Below, in pieces: positions 7,164 to 15,622 of a DNA stretch of 32,087 nt. The notes under the pieces are model-generated. The model made no database searches and had not been told where the DNA came from. It saw only the letters and a program-made list of their open reading frames with translations. Positions within the stretch are counted from its first letter, which is position 1. Each line of letters opens with the position of its first letter. Origin of the DNA: Spirochaetales bacterium. GTDB taxonomy: Bacteria > Spirochaetota > Spirochaetia > SZUA-6 > JAFGRV01. The position numbers and the translations under genes were made by a program. The stretch is taken from positions 1 through 32,087 of the forward strand of contig JAFGKU010000175.1 of the NCBI GenBank assembly GCA_016928415.1, written 5' to 3'.

Positions 7164-9480
7164 CGGAATCGTTATTTTCACGGTGTTTTTTACGCTTTAA
7201 TTCATAGAGTTTGTTATCTGCCGTTTCAATGAGTTCGTCAAAACTGATGTTATCTTCTCCCCTGTAAATATGCGTACCGCATGTCATGCTGAGTATAAAG
7301 GGTTTATTGCTTTCATTGTTAATCGTCCTGCATTGGGTCGTAATCCTGTCTAAAATTGTGGACAGGAAAAACTCATTCATATCCACGGCCAGGATTATGA
7401 ATTCATCGCCGCCGAGTCTTCCTATGATGTCGGATTTTCTGAATATCATCTGTAAAATTTCGGCCGTTTTTTGAATAGCCCAGTCTCCCTCTAGATGCCC
7501 GTAATTATCATTTATCAGTTTCAACCCGTCCAGGTCTATGAAAATTAATGCGATTGTTTGTTTTGTCCTTTTGGATATTTCGTATTGCTGTTTGCTCAAA
7601 TGGAGGAATCCGCGCCTGTTGTACAGCCCCGTTAAATCGTCCTTTAAAGACAGGCTGTGCAATACCTTGTTGGTTTGTTCAAGGGTTTCCATCGCCAGTG
7701 AAAGTTTTGCCTCAACTTTCTTCTGCTTATCAAAAAGGGCAATAACCTTTAAAGCACTGTTCAGGTATACACAAATTGTTTCATAGGCAAGATCTACACG
7801 GGCCCCGTATTCAAAGATGATAAAACCGAATTGTTCCTCCTTGTATTTCAAGGCCATGATTATAAAATGCTTTTTGGAATTGACAGGAAAAAAGAAATCC
7901 GGCAGTATTTTCTTTGTCGGAAACGATTGCCTGCCGTTTTCTATATATAACCTGCTTGCATCTTTTAATGCCAGGACAATTCCGGATTGCTCGGGCAGCT
8001 GCCAGGAAAAGGAATTATTTTTAACCGGGCTGTCATCATAGAGAATTAAATAACAGCTGCTAATGCCGAATTCGGGAAGAGACCCGGTTAGTACAGATAT
8101 AAGGTGGTCCAGGTCGGGAACGGAGTAAAGCCTTGAATTAAACATTCTGAACCCGGCAAGTTCCCTGTCTATCTGGCTTTTCTCGTATGCGTTTTTTCGC
8201 ATATATATACGGTTAATGTGTGATTTGATATCTTCAATAAAATTTTGTATGTACACTTTCGTGCGGGGATCTTCGGTTATGGTTTCTGTATATATATCAT
8301 GCAGAATATCCAAATAATTTATCACAAGGGACAAGTCCAGCTCGTTACTGATGCTGTCCCGGGCATAGGGATATAGTTCTGAAAAAAAGGAATAAGCCGG
8401 TTTGTAATTGTCAATGCATTCGATCATTTTCCTGATGATCCGTGCTGTCGCTTTTTTCATGGAGGCCGGTATGGATTTTATTTTTACCGTTCTTTGATTG
8501 AATTTTTTAAAAACGGCTGAAGATTGTATATGATTCTTGTTCCTATTTTTATGCCTTGCACCGGTTTTTGGGATAAGCAGTACCGGCTTTTTCAATTCAT
8601 GTACCACACAACCGCATGAATCACGTGGAATGAATATTGCAGAAAGTATGTATTGCTGTCTGGTCTTTTTTTTATCGATCAGTCTGATTATCGCTTTAAT
8701 GGCGGTTACGGCCATGTCATTATACGGTTGGCTGACACTTGCCAGTGGTGGATTGTGGTATCTGGATTCATTCGAATTGTCAAAACCTATGATTTTTAAA
8801 TCTTCCGGAACTTTTAAATCTCGTTCTACCGCTGCGTTGTAGGCTCCCAAAGCCGTTTCATCGTCCGGCATGATGATGGCATCCGGTATAATGCTTTTTT
8901 TCATCAAGAGTGTTTGTACGGCTTTATATCCGGCCTCAATCCAGAAGTCTCCCTGGAGTACCAAATCCGGGTTATAAGGTATTTGATGTTTTTTCAGAGC
9001 CGCTTTATATCCCTCGAACCTGGCATCCGCCTCAAAATGCCCCTTGGGACCCCGGACACAAGCAATTTTCTTTATTCCGTGCACTTCAATTAAATGGGTT
9101 ACCGCGTTTTCCACTCCGCTTTTATTATTAATTATTATCGAGGGAATATCCTTAATAAGAAGCCCGATGCTGATGATCGGTTTTGTTTTAAAGTTATTGG
9201 AAAAAAGGAGCAAGTCTTCGTCTGTAATATATTGGCCGATTGTTCCGCTTACTATGATGATTCCGTCAAACCTGTTTGAATGGGCAAGTTCAAAAATAAC
9301 ATTTTGAAAATGATCATCGTATAACCGTGAATTTAAAGGCCTGCCGACAATGAAATGGAGGCTTATGTTTTTTTCACAGGCATAGCCGATAAGGCAGTTC
9401 CTCAGTCTCGCCTGATAGTTCTCATCGTACGCTCCAAGTAATACGGCGATATGCAAATTGGGAATATTTTTTCTCCGCAT
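7156..9480 (-). CDS. Periplasmic-binding-protein-like sensor fused to a GGDEF diguanylate cyclase
   Basis: This is a 774-residue protein. Residues about 8-290 match the ligand-binding domain of LacI/GalR repressors (IAVLLGAYDENYQARLRN, DAIIMPDDETALGAY, IIGFDN), but there is no helix-turn-helix in front and no signal peptide, so it is a cytoplasmic sugar sensor. The middle (about 340-590) is helical and then GAF-like. A coiled segment at 585-610 leads into a GGDEF domain (DDLTGLYNRRGF at 614-625). GGDEF is intact at 690-694, with the RKSD product-inhibition site at 681-684, so it should make cyclic di-GMP with feedback control. Similar fusions are known in spirochaetes. The start codon lies nine bases after a TAAAAT box with no ribosome site, so its mRNA may be leaderless. 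Confidence 0.9.
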   Translation of the reverse strand: MRRKNIPNLHIAVLLGAYDENYQARLRNCLIGYACEKNISLHFIVGRPLNSRLYDDHFQNVIFELAHSNRFDGIIIVSGTIGQYITDEDLLLFSNNFKTKPIISIGLLIKDIPSIIINNKSGVENAVTHLIEVHGIKKIACVRGPKGHFEADARFEGYKAALKKHQIPYNPDLVLQGDFWIEAGYKAVQTLLMKKSIIPDAIIMPDDETALGAYNAAVERDLKVPEDLKIIGFDNSNESRYHNPPLASVSQPYNDMAVTAIKAIIRLIDKKKTRQQYILSAIFIPRDSCGCVVHELKKPVLLIPKTGARHKNRNKNHIQSSAVFKKFNQRTVKIKSIPASMKKATARIIRKMIECIDNYKPAYSFFSELYPYARDSISNELDLSLVINYLDILHDIYTETITEDPRTKVYIQNFIEDIKSHINRIYMRKNAYEKSQIDRELAGFRMFNSRLYSVPDLDHLISVLTGSLPEFGISSCYLILYDDSPVKNNSFSWQLPEQSGIVLALKDASRLYIENGRQSFPTKKILPDFFFPVNSKKHFIIMALKYKEEQFGFIIFEYGARVDLAYETICVYLNSALKVIALFDKQKKVEAKLSLAMETLEQTNKVLHSLSLKDDLTGLYNRRGFLHLSKQQYEISKRTKQTIALIFIDLDGLKLINDNYGHLEGDWAIQKTAEILQMIFRKSDIIGRLGGDEFIILAVDMNEFFLSTILDRITTQCRTINNESNKPFILSMTCGTHIYRGEDNISFDELIETADNKLYELKRKKHRENNDSVI

Positions 9481-9489
9481 TTCTATATA

Positions 9490-9518
9490 ATTTTAGGTAA
9501 AGGGTAAATAAGAGTCAA
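9490..9518 (-). promoter_or_regulatory. Promoter of the sensor-GGDEF gene, probably leaderless
   Basis: On the minus strand, TTGACT (9518-9513) and TAAAAT (9495-9490) are 17 bases apart. The ATG begins at 9480, so transcription should start within a few bases of it. No Shine-Dalgarno is present in the intervening bases. Confidence 0.6.
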
Positions 9519-9552
9519 GTTTAATTACCTATTCTCGTTTATCATGCCTTCT

Positions 9553-9582
9553 TTGACAGGGAATGCTTTTATTCATTATACT
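9553..9582 (+). promoter_or_regulatory. Strong promoter of the deacetylase/lipoprotein pair
   Basis: A perfect -35 TTGACA (9553-9558) is 18 bases from TATACT (9577-9582). The transcript would begin near 9589, just at an AAGGAGG (9588-9594) that has no start codon at useful distance. A small perfect hairpin, AAAGGA-TAG-TCCTTT, lies at 9606-9620 in the leader. Confidence 0.6.
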
Positions 9583-9631
9583 AAAATAAGGAGGTTTCGC
9601 ACTTTAAAGGATAGTCCTTTTATCGTGCCAA

Positions 9632-10750
9632 GTGATGAACATTAAGCGAGATCCATCCCCGAATCCCCCAGGCGGTTTTAGGCCGGAGCAGGTACCTCAA
9701 TTCATTGTGTTGGGACTGGATGATAATTTACTGTGCGGTATGGATGATTCCGATGGTTTCAACTGGATATTGGAAATGTTCACCGATCTTAAGAATCCTC
9801 CCGGTAAGGGGAATAAAGCCACATTTGACGGTAATAACTATCATTTTACATTTTATGTTTCACCGTTTTATGAATATGATAATATTAAAATAGATGCGGA
9901 AAGCAACATATTCAGTTGGGGCAGAGCGATTGAAGCAGGTCATGAAATCGGCCTTCATACACTTCATCACATTGATGGTGAAAATTTTGATTTTTCCAGA
10001 TGGGATGAAGAGATAAGGGGATGCCGGGATTGGCTTTTAAAAGTGTCAAACCTTTCCAACCGTGGTAAACGTACCAATCCGGACATGGATGCCCTGGATT
10101 TTTATGGTTTCAGGGCTCCCTTCCTGTTGTACAATGATGACTCTTTTGCCGCAATGAAAACTAACAGCTTGCTATATGATTCCAGCATTGATGAAGGTTT
10201 CCAGCGGGACCAGGATGGAACAAACTGTCTCTGGCCATACACCCTCGATTCAACCAGCCCTGGAAATATCGCTTTGAATGAAAAAGTGGGTAAATACCTT
10301 TTAAAAAGGCATTACCCCGGGTTGTGGGAGATTCCGGTATATACGGTGATTGTTCCCCCTGATGATCTATGCGGTAAATATCTTACATCTTCCGGACTCA
10401 GAAAAAGGATGAAATTGCAGGATGCGACCTTTGATGTGAATGACGGTAAAATTACGGGATTTGACTGGAATCTCTGGTTTTTTTTTCATATGAATAAGAA
10501 TGAATTTCTGGCAACCATGAAATACTCCCTTGATTTAAGGTATACGGGGAACCGGTGCCCTTTGTGTATCGGATTTCATGGTGATATTTATTCGAAGCTT
10601 TATCCTTATTCCAAAAAGGCTTATTTTGAAGAGCGCCAATGGGCCTTTCGCCGGTTTATCGAATATGCCCATGGCTTGAAAGATGTGCGATTTGTCAGTG
10701 CCATAGAGCTGCTTGAGTGGCTTGTTAATCCGGCTGCCTTGTGTTCTTGA
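9632..10750 (+). CDS. Polysaccharide deacetylase (CE4/NodB-type, Cda1-like)
   Basis: This 372-residue protein carries the NodB homology motifs: the catalytic/metal aspartates D30/D31 (FIVLGLDDN), HTLHH at 109-113 (the HxxxH zinc pair) after GHE, and RAPF at 161-164. The spacing and the wording resemble chitin-deacetylase-like CE4 proteins, which remove N-acetyl groups from chitin, peptidoglycan or related glycans; the substrate here is not known. There is no signal peptide, which is unusual for a CE4 enzyme. Start choice: GTG at 9632 is followed at once by ATG at 9635; an in-frame stop at 9605 rules out a longer form, and no ribosome site is well placed. The next gene downstream encodes a carbohydrate-binding lipoprotein. 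Confidence 0.85.
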   Translation: MMNIKRDPSPNPPGGFRPEQVPQFIVLGLDDNLLCGMDDSDGFNWILEMFTDLKNPPGKGNKATFDGNNYHFTFYVSPFYEYDNIKIDAESNIFSWGRAIEAGHEIGLHTLHHIDGENFDFSRWDEEIRGCRDWLLKVSNLSNRGKRTNPDMDALDFYGFRAPFLLYNDDSFAAMKTNSLLYDSSIDEGFQRDQDGTNCLWPYTLDSTSPGNIALNEKVGKYLLKRHYPGLWEIPVYTVIVPPDDLCGKYLTSSGLRKRMKLQDATFDVNDGKITGFDWNLWFFFHMNKNEFLATMKYSLDLRYTGNRCPLCIGFHGDIYSKLYPYSKKAYFEERQWAFRRFIEYAHGLKDVRFVSAIELLEWLVNPAALCS

Positions 10751-10827
10751 ATGTTTAATAAAAGATATTAAAATGTTTACGCAAACCCAAATTTATTATA
10801 TATTTAAACGAATCAAAGGAGATTATT

Positions 10828-11283
10828 ATGAAAAAAAACATACTGCTTCTCATTTTTACGTTTGCCTTATTGAGTTTTTTAATGGGGTGTGCCAGTGTTC
10901 CCACGATTCCTGCGGGTAAAAAAATCCAGGCAGAGGAATTCTCTGAAGAGGAAGGGACACAGCCGGAAAAAGGCGGCGGCGCTGTCGGCTACATAGATTC
11001 CGGTGATTACTTCATGTATAAAAATGTGGATTTCGGGGCCGGGGTTTCAATCATGCGGGCCAGTGTGGCCAATAATTCCGGTTCACGGCACCTCATACTC
11101 AGGCTGGACAGCCTTGAAGGGCCGGAAATTGGAGTCCTTGCCATTGAAAGTACGTTTGACTGGAACGGGTACGAGGAGATGTCCTGTGAAATTAAAGGTG
11201 CCAAAGGGATTCATGACCTCTATTTTGTTGCCATGGATGGTGAAACCGAGATCGGTAACATCGATTGGTTTGTTTTTGAATGA
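10828..11283 (+). CDS. Lipoprotein with a CBM6-like carbohydrate-binding domain
   Basis: This 151-residue protein has a lipoprotein signal ending in the lipobox LMGC with C21 as the lipidated residue. The mature part (about 35-150) reads as a family 6 carbohydrate-binding module: an IQAEEFSEEEG opening, GYIDSGDYFMYKNVDFG, a strand with LILRLDS, then DLYFVAMDGE and a final DWFVF. CBM6 domains bind beta-glucans, xylan or related chains. It would be anchored in a membrane facing the periplasm or outside. AAAGGAG lies seven bases before the ATG. It follows the deacetylase by 77 bases and is probably in the same transcript, suggesting a shared role on a polysaccharide (inference). Confidence 0.8.
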   Translation: MKKNILLLIFTFALLSFLMGCASVPTIPAGKKIQAEEFSEEEGTQPEKGGGAVGYIDSGDYFMYKNVDFGAGVSIMRASVANNSGSRHLILRLDSLEGPEIGVLAIESTFDWNGYEEMSCEIKGAKGIHDLYFVAMDGETEIGNIDWFVFE

Positions 11284-11290
11284 TTTTTTG

Positions 11291-11332
11291 GCTGGAAGAA
11301 AGGGTGAGCCTGCTGCCGCCCTTTCTTCCGGC
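11291..11332 (+). terminator. Rho-independent terminator after the CBM6 lipoprotein
   Basis: A perfect 11-base stem (11294-11304 with 11319-11329), extended by three more pairs including one wobble, is followed by TTTT. It directly follows the stop codon of the lipoprotein gene. On the other strand there is no T run after the stem, so it works mainly in the plus direction. Confidence 0.7.
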
Positions 11333-11334
11333 TT

Positions 11335-11529
11335 TTACTTCTCCGCTTTTTTTTTATTCGTTTTTTGATTTTCTTCTTTTACGTCCTCGCCTTTGATACC
11401 TTCCTTATACCCCTTTTCCAGTTCGGCCTTGGCCTGGCCCAATGATTTCATGAATCTGGGTATGGCGCTGGCACCAAATAAAACGAGGATAACTACGGCG
11501 ATTACGATTATTTCCGTTCCGTGTATCAT
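11335..11529 (-). CDS. tatA: TatA, Sec-independent translocase pore subunit
   Basis: The protein is 64 residues long. One membrane helix (IIVIAVVILVLFG) is followed by the FGxxxxP hinge (FGASAIP), an amphipathic helix (RFMKSLGQAKAELEKG) and a lysine/glutamate-rich tail, the standard TatA plan. The frame is open upstream, but the ATG at 11529 is chosen because AAAGGAGA lies five to seven bases before it and the helix starts right after. TatA forms the protein-conducting assembly with TatBC in the inner membrane. It is the last gene of the hydrogenase operon and ends at a terminator on the opposite strand. Confidence 0.9.
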   Translation of the reverse strand: MIHGTEIIVIAVVILVLFGASAIPRFMKSLGQAKAELEKGYKEGIKGEDVKEENQKTNKKKAEK

Positions 11530-11542
11530 GGTATTCTCCTTT

Positions 11543-11770
11543 CTATTTACCGGATTCCTTCTCCCCCTCTTCCGAAGGGTCGACGGTCCGTACATTGCTT
11601 TCCACCTCAATTTCCTTTATGGAATTGACGACGGAATTTTTCATCTGGGTAAGTTGTGCATAGAATTTACCCAGTTTCCGGAAAGCCCCGGGGAGGTCTT
11701 CCGGTTTCAAGAAAACCATCGCGACCAGCACGATGATCAGTATTTCAACTATGCCGAGTCCGAACATCAT
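11543..11770 (-). CDS. tatB: TatB-like translocase subunit
   Basis: This 75-residue protein begins MMFGLGIVEILIIVLVAM, a single membrane helix, followed by FLKPEDLPGAFRKLGKFY. The G/K-PEDLP hinge and the longer amphipathic helix (to about residue 50) fit TatB better than TatA. It would form the receptor complex with TatC that recognises twin-arginine signals. It overlaps the tatC stop by four bases (ATGA). A GGGGAGGGG site suggests that the second Met, three bases in, could be the used start. It lies 13 bases upstream of tatA. Confidence 0.85.
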   Translation of the reverse strand: MMFGLGIVEILIIVLVAMVFLKPEDLPGAFRKLGKFYAQLTQMKNSVVNSIKEIEVESNVRTVDPSEEGEKESGK

Positions 11771-12522
11771 CCCCTCCCCAGCTTGAAGACAAAGGCTATG
11801 AAAATGGCCGCATAATAGAGAAGTACCAGCGGCAGGGCCATGCAGAGCTGAGAGACGAAATCCGGCGGCGTTAAAATGGCGGCCATGATAAAAATGCCGA
11901 CTATTACATAACGGCTGAATTTTATCAGGGCTCTACGCTGCACCAGGTTCAAGGCCATAAGGATGACCAGTATAATGGGCGTCTGGAATATTATGATAAA
12001 GGCAAGGACCAACTGCATTACTATTAAAATATTTTTTTCGAAAGTAAGGAGCATTCCCACTATGGAAGGAATAAACCCGCTTCCTGTCAGCATTTGAATG
12101 GAAAAAGGTATGACATAGAAATAGCCGTAATAAAATCCCAGTCCGGCCAGTATTGTGCCTGAAACAAGTGACAGGATTATCAGTTTTTTTTCCTTTTTAT
12201 TAAGGCCGGGGAAAAAAAAGCGGATGGTATGAAAGGCATAAAAGGGTGCGGCCAGTATAACTCCGCCAAAAAACGCGATTTTCATTTTAATGACAAACCC
12301 TTCGAATATGGTGGTGACAAAAAATTTGTTCGGTGAGGAGGAAAGCACGTCGAGTCCGCGAAACGGCCTGTACAGAAGCTCGACTATGGTGTCACTGAAA
12401 ATGTAACAACATATGCCGCCTGCGACCGTCAGAACGAGGCAGATAATGATTCGTTTTCGCAGCTCCGCCACATGCTCCAGAAAACCCATGGCATGCCCTG
12501 TTTCGGCCATTGACTTATTCAT
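11767..12522 (-). CDS. tatC: TatC, twin-arginine signal receptor
   Basis: This 251-residue inner-membrane protein has the typical six helices and the conserved N-terminal motif FLEHVAELRKRI. The periplasmic PF/FxPGL region is visible (PFYAFHTIRFFFPGL), as is TPPDFVSQL before the last helices. TatC binds the RR signal peptide. It overlaps the maturation protease gene upstream and tatB downstream by ATGA-type four-base junctions, so translation is coupled through the operon. Its most obvious local client is the hydrogenase small subunit encoded first in this operon. Confidence 0.95.
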   Translation of the reverse strand: MNKSMAETGHAMGFLEHVAELRKRIIICLVLTVAGGICCYIFSDTIVELLYRPFRGLDVLSSSPNKFFVTTIFEGFVIKMKIAFFGGVILAAPFYAFHTIRFFFPGLNKKEKKLIILSLVSGTILAGLGFYYGYFYVIPFSIQMLTGSGFIPSIVGMLLTFEKNILIVMQLVLAFIIIFQTPIILVILMALNLVQRRALIKFSRYVIVGIFIMAAILTPPDFVSQLCMALPLVLLYYAAIFIAFVFKLGRG

Positions 12523-13052
12523 GGCTTATTATATTTCACATCCTTTTTTAAAGTCAAGTTTTCCCCAATGCATTCGCTTTCGCTGAATGCATTGATTTCC
12601 TTTTTTACAAGGGAAATGAGAAGAGGTATTTTTTCTGCAATCACCGGGGAAAGTGACATACCCCACCCGATTCGCGCCGGTTCTACTCCGATGAGGACTA
12701 TCTCCGGCAGGCTTTGCCCGAGTACTTCCACCATGGATACGAGTCCCCTCAGGGTTTGTTCGTGCAGGGAATGTTGATTCGCAAAAAAACGGTCGCCGTA
12801 GCTGAACGGAAGGCGGTACAGGGTGCCCGGCTGCTCTTTCGCTTCGATGGCATCTATAAATATGATTTTTTCCCTGCCGTCCATCCATGCCATCAGTCCG
12901 AAGCCGCCTACCCCGCCGTCCAGTAATTCCACGTATTCAGGAAGAATGATTTTCCTTAATTCCTTAATGACATGGATGCCGATACCTTCGTCCTGCAGCA
13001 GGATATTGCCTATTCCCATTACGAGGACGGGAAGTGTCATGGAACGATCCAT
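12519..13052 (-). CDS. [NiFe]-hydrogenase maturation endopeptidase
   Basis: This 177-residue protein is of HyaD/HybD/HycI type: an N-terminal VLVMGIGNILLQDEGIGIHVI with the nickel-binding Glu/Asp, and later DGGVGGFGLMAWMDG, IDAIEA and QHSLHEQTL. It clips the C-terminal tail of the hydrogenase large subunit after nickel insertion. The ATG at 13052 is chosen over M5 (13040, which would give an ATGA junction) because AAGGAGA lies nine bases before it. It overlaps the end of the large subunit gene by 16 bases. The last 20 or so residues after EINAF are polar and specific to this protein. Confidence 0.93.
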   Translation of the reverse strand: MDRSMTLPVLVMGIGNILLQDEGIGIHVIKELRKIILPEYVELLDGGVGGFGLMAWMDGREKIIFIDAIEAKEQPGTLYRLPFSYGDRFFANQHSLHEQTLRGLVSMVEVLGQSLPEIVLIGVEPARIGWGMSLSPVIAEKIPLLISLVKKEINAFSESECIGENLTLKKDVKYNKP

Positions 13053-14641
13053 TCGCTTGTTTCTCCTTTTGGTGTATACAGATGAACGGCGCAGGCAAGA
13101 CAGGGGTCGAATGAGCGGATTACCCTGCCTATATTCACCGGGTTGTTTTCGTCCGGCACCGGTGTATTGAGAAGCGCCTGTTCAAACGGGCCTTTTATGC
13201 CGGCATCATCGGCAGGAGAGCTGTTCCATGTCGTTGGGACGACACAGGAATAGTTTCCGATTGTATGGTCGACTATCCTTATCCAATGACCCAGGGCACC
13301 CCTGGGAGCCTCCGTCATACCGACGCCGATTCCCGAATACGGGGGGTCCCAATGCGCGGTATCATGGATCACAACTTTATTGCGGAACCGGGCCGCAAGA
13401 GAATCGAATTCCTGCAGCCACCGTTCCATAGCCTTGCAAAGCATCTGTGTTTCCAGGGCCCTTGCCGCGTGCCTGGCAATTACGCCCGGACGCATGCCCT
13501 GGCCGATCAGGCTTATAAACTGCTGCACGGAGGGATTCATGAAAGCCGGATGGTCCTCGCGTCTTGCGGCGACCATCATCCTTGCCATGGGGCCTACCTC
13601 CATGGGCTGTCCCTGGAACCGCGGTGCCTTTACAAAGGTATGCGCTCCCGGTTTATCCAGGTCAAAATCCTGTGATGATTCGGATGGGTGGCCGCCCGTT
13701 CCGGATACGTACCAGGCATTGGTGATATCTTCGTTGATGTAGGGCACCATGTTGCTTCTGTTGTTTTCTACCAGGGCTTCATTGATGATGGCCCCTTCAG
13801 GATAGAGGTAAGAACCGTCCGCCTCGGGGAAACCTCCATAGGAAAGGAAATTCTGATGGCCGACACCAAGGTTTGACTTGGCCAGCGGCCATAAGGCCTG
13901 GGCCAGAAAGATGACGTCCTTCACATAGACATTGTTGATGAAGGAAGCGACCTCGTCTAAAAGTGATCTATAGACGTATATCTGGGTTGGATCGGGTACT
14001 TGTGTGACGCCGCCTGCTATGATTCCGGATTGATGAGGCTGCTTGCCGCCGAAAATGGCCGACATTTTCTTGGCCTTTGCCTGGATGGAAAGGGCGTCCA
14101 GATAGTGCTGCACCAGACCGGCTACCAGTTCGACATCCCTGATACAGTATTCATCCGCCGAATAAGAAGGGAGGAGAGGGCCGGCATATTCGCCTTCCAC
14201 GGGGGGATTATTGAGTTCGTTTTTGACAAGGTCCCTGATTTTTATAATAAAGGGATCTAGTCCGGTGTACTGTGTGAGCACGCTCAGATCCAGATAGTCC
14301 AGTGCCGACAGGTGATAAAAATGCAGAACATGGTCGTGAAGCCAGCAGGCGCTGGCAATCAGGTTTCTCAGGATACGGGCGGCGTCCGGCAGGGCTGCCG
14401 TACCCTGAGCCTTTTCAACGGCTAAACTGGCTGTCCAGCCGTGGGCGGCAAAACAAACACCGCAAATTCTTTCCGTGACGTATACCGCATCCCTCGGGTC
14501 CTTCCCCTTAAGGAGATTTTCAATACCGCGTGCCATTGTACCGCTTACATTGGCCTCGGTCACACGGCCGCTTTCCACGTTCACTTCCACCTTTAAATGA
14601 CCTTCTATTCTTGTTAATGGATCGATTGTTATCTTGCCCAT
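13037..14641 (-). CDS. [NiFe]-hydrogenase large (catalytic) subunit, periplasmic uptake type
   Basis: This is a 534-residue group 1-like large subunit. It shows RIEGH at 11-15, the first nickel ligand pair C60/C63 in RICGVC, and the second pair C514/C517 in DPCLACAVH. The processing protease should cut after H520, removing 14 residues. Both C-terminal ligands are encoded by TGT/TGC, so it is a [NiFe] and not a [NiFeSe] enzyme. It oxidises or evolves H2 and would be carried to the periplasm by the small subunit's Tat signal. A ribosome site AAAGGA precedes the ATG. The gene follows the small subunit by 24 bases and overlaps the protease gene. Confidence 0.96.
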   Translation of the reverse strand: MGKITIDPLTRIEGHLKVEVNVESGRVTEANVSGTMARGIENLLKGKDPRDAVYVTERICGVCFAAHGWTASLAVEKAQGTAALPDAARILRNLIASACWLHDHVLHFYHLSALDYLDLSVLTQYTGLDPFIIKIRDLVKNELNNPPVEGEYAGPLLPSYSADEYCIRDVELVAGLVQHYLDALSIQAKAKKMSAIFGGKQPHQSGIIAGGVTQVPDPTQIYVYRSLLDEVASFINNVYVKDVIFLAQALWPLAKSNLGVGHQNFLSYGGFPEADGSYLYPEGAIINEALVENNRSNMVPYINEDITNAWYVSGTGGHPSESSQDFDLDKPGAHTFVKAPRFQGQPMEVGPMARMMVAARREDHPAFMNPSVQQFISLIGQGMRPGVIARHAARALETQMLCKAMERWLQEFDSLAARFRNKVVIHDTAHWDPPYSGIGVGMTEAPRGALGHWIRIVDHTIGNYSCVVPTTWNSSPADDAGIKGPFEQALLNTPVPDENNPVNIGRVIRSFDPCLACAVHLYTPKGETSEWIVP

Positions 14642-14665
14642 TTTTATTATCCTTTCTTATTTTTG

Positions 14666-15574
14666 TTATTCTTCCCTCGCATACAGGGGGCTCAATTCAT
14701 CATAAAAAGGAGGTTCCGTGCACCCCGAACAGGGGGCCCCGTTGGCCGTGCAGTAATTCACGCCGTCATTCCATTTGATCAAGGGACAATCGCCGTGCGT
14801 TGTATAGCCCTTGCAGCCTTTCAGCGCAAGGCAGAAGCTCTCCCTTTCTCCAGGGTTATTCCAGTCGGACAGGAACTTGTTGGCATTGTACCTGGGGCGT
14901 CTGGGGCAGTTGTCATGAATGGTCTGTCCGAAATGCTTCAAGGGCCGTTTGTAGGCATCGATCCGGATTATCTCCCCGTTTAAAAAGGCCGTTACCGTAT
15001 CGAAGAACCACAGGGGATGGCAGGGACAACCGGGAAGATTGATCAGTGTTTTATTTATGCCGTGTTTATCAAGAAAATAAGAAACTCCCTGTCCTCCCGT
15101 TACCCCGGCCCGCGGGATTCCTCCGTAAGAGGCGCAGGCGCCGATGGCGATGATGACCAGGGCATTACCGGCCGCTTTTACAAAAGTTTCTTCAGAACTT
15201 TTACCGCTTACCCGGCAAAAACGGGCGTCCGCTGCCGGGATTGATCCTTCCACAACCAGGATATATCCGCCTTCGTTCACAGCCTCATCCAGGGCCGATT
15301 CGGCAATGGAACCTTCCGCTTTCATTATTGTTTCGTGATACCGGATGGCCGCCGTGTCCAGGAGGAAAGTTTTCAGGTCAGGTTCGAGGCAGGACAGGAC
15401 GGATTCCGTGCATCCGGCACAATCCTGGGCTTCCAGCCAGACCACGGCCGGCTTTTTCAATGATGTTGATGAGAAGAGCTCCGTGCCTTTTACCTTTGGG
15501 GTCAATCCCAGGGCGGCTAGGCCCCCTGAAACCATTTTGATAAATTGTCTGCGGGTGATCGTGAATAACTTCAT
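14666..15574 (-). CDS. [NiFe]-hydrogenase small subunit with Tat signal
   Basis: This 302-residue electron-transfer subunit opens with the twin-arginine motif TRRQFIKM (residues 7-14) and a hydrophobic stretch to about 25. Proximal cluster ligands are C52, C55, C147 and C183. Distal cluster ligands are H220, C223, C248 and C254. The medial cluster has C263, C275, C282 and C285; position 275 is proline in standard enzymes with a [3Fe-4S] cluster, so a [4Fe-4S] is expected here. The C-terminus ends shortly after the medial cluster with no membrane anchor, so the complex should be soluble or bound to an unseen partner. No cytochrome b subunit gene is next to it. AAGGGAGAT precedes the ATG. It is the first gene of the operon. 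Confidence 0.95.
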   Translation of the reverse strand: MKLFTITRRQFIKMVSGGLAALGLTPKVKGTELFSSTSLKKPAVVWLEAQDCAGCTESVLSCLEPDLKTFLLDTAAIRYHETIMKAEGSIAESALDEAVNEGGYILVVEGSIPAADARFCRVSGKSSEETFVKAAGNALVIIAIGACASYGGIPRAGVTGGQGVSYFLDKHGINKTLINLPGCPCHPLWFFDTVTAFLNGEIIRIDAYKRPLKHFGQTIHDNCPRRPRYNANKFLSDWNNPGERESFCLALKGCKGYTTHGDCPLIKWNDGVNYCTANGAPCSGCTEPPFYDELSPLYAREE

Positions 15575-15622
15575 TTTTTTAAATCTCCCTTTTTTTTAAT
15601 TGCAGTTAACCTATACCCGAAA

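Noticed and set aside
13037..13110. Selenocysteine in the hydrogenase large subunit
   Set aside because: The four nickel ligands are encoded by ordinary Cys codons; the C-terminal pair is TGT/TGC, not TGA.
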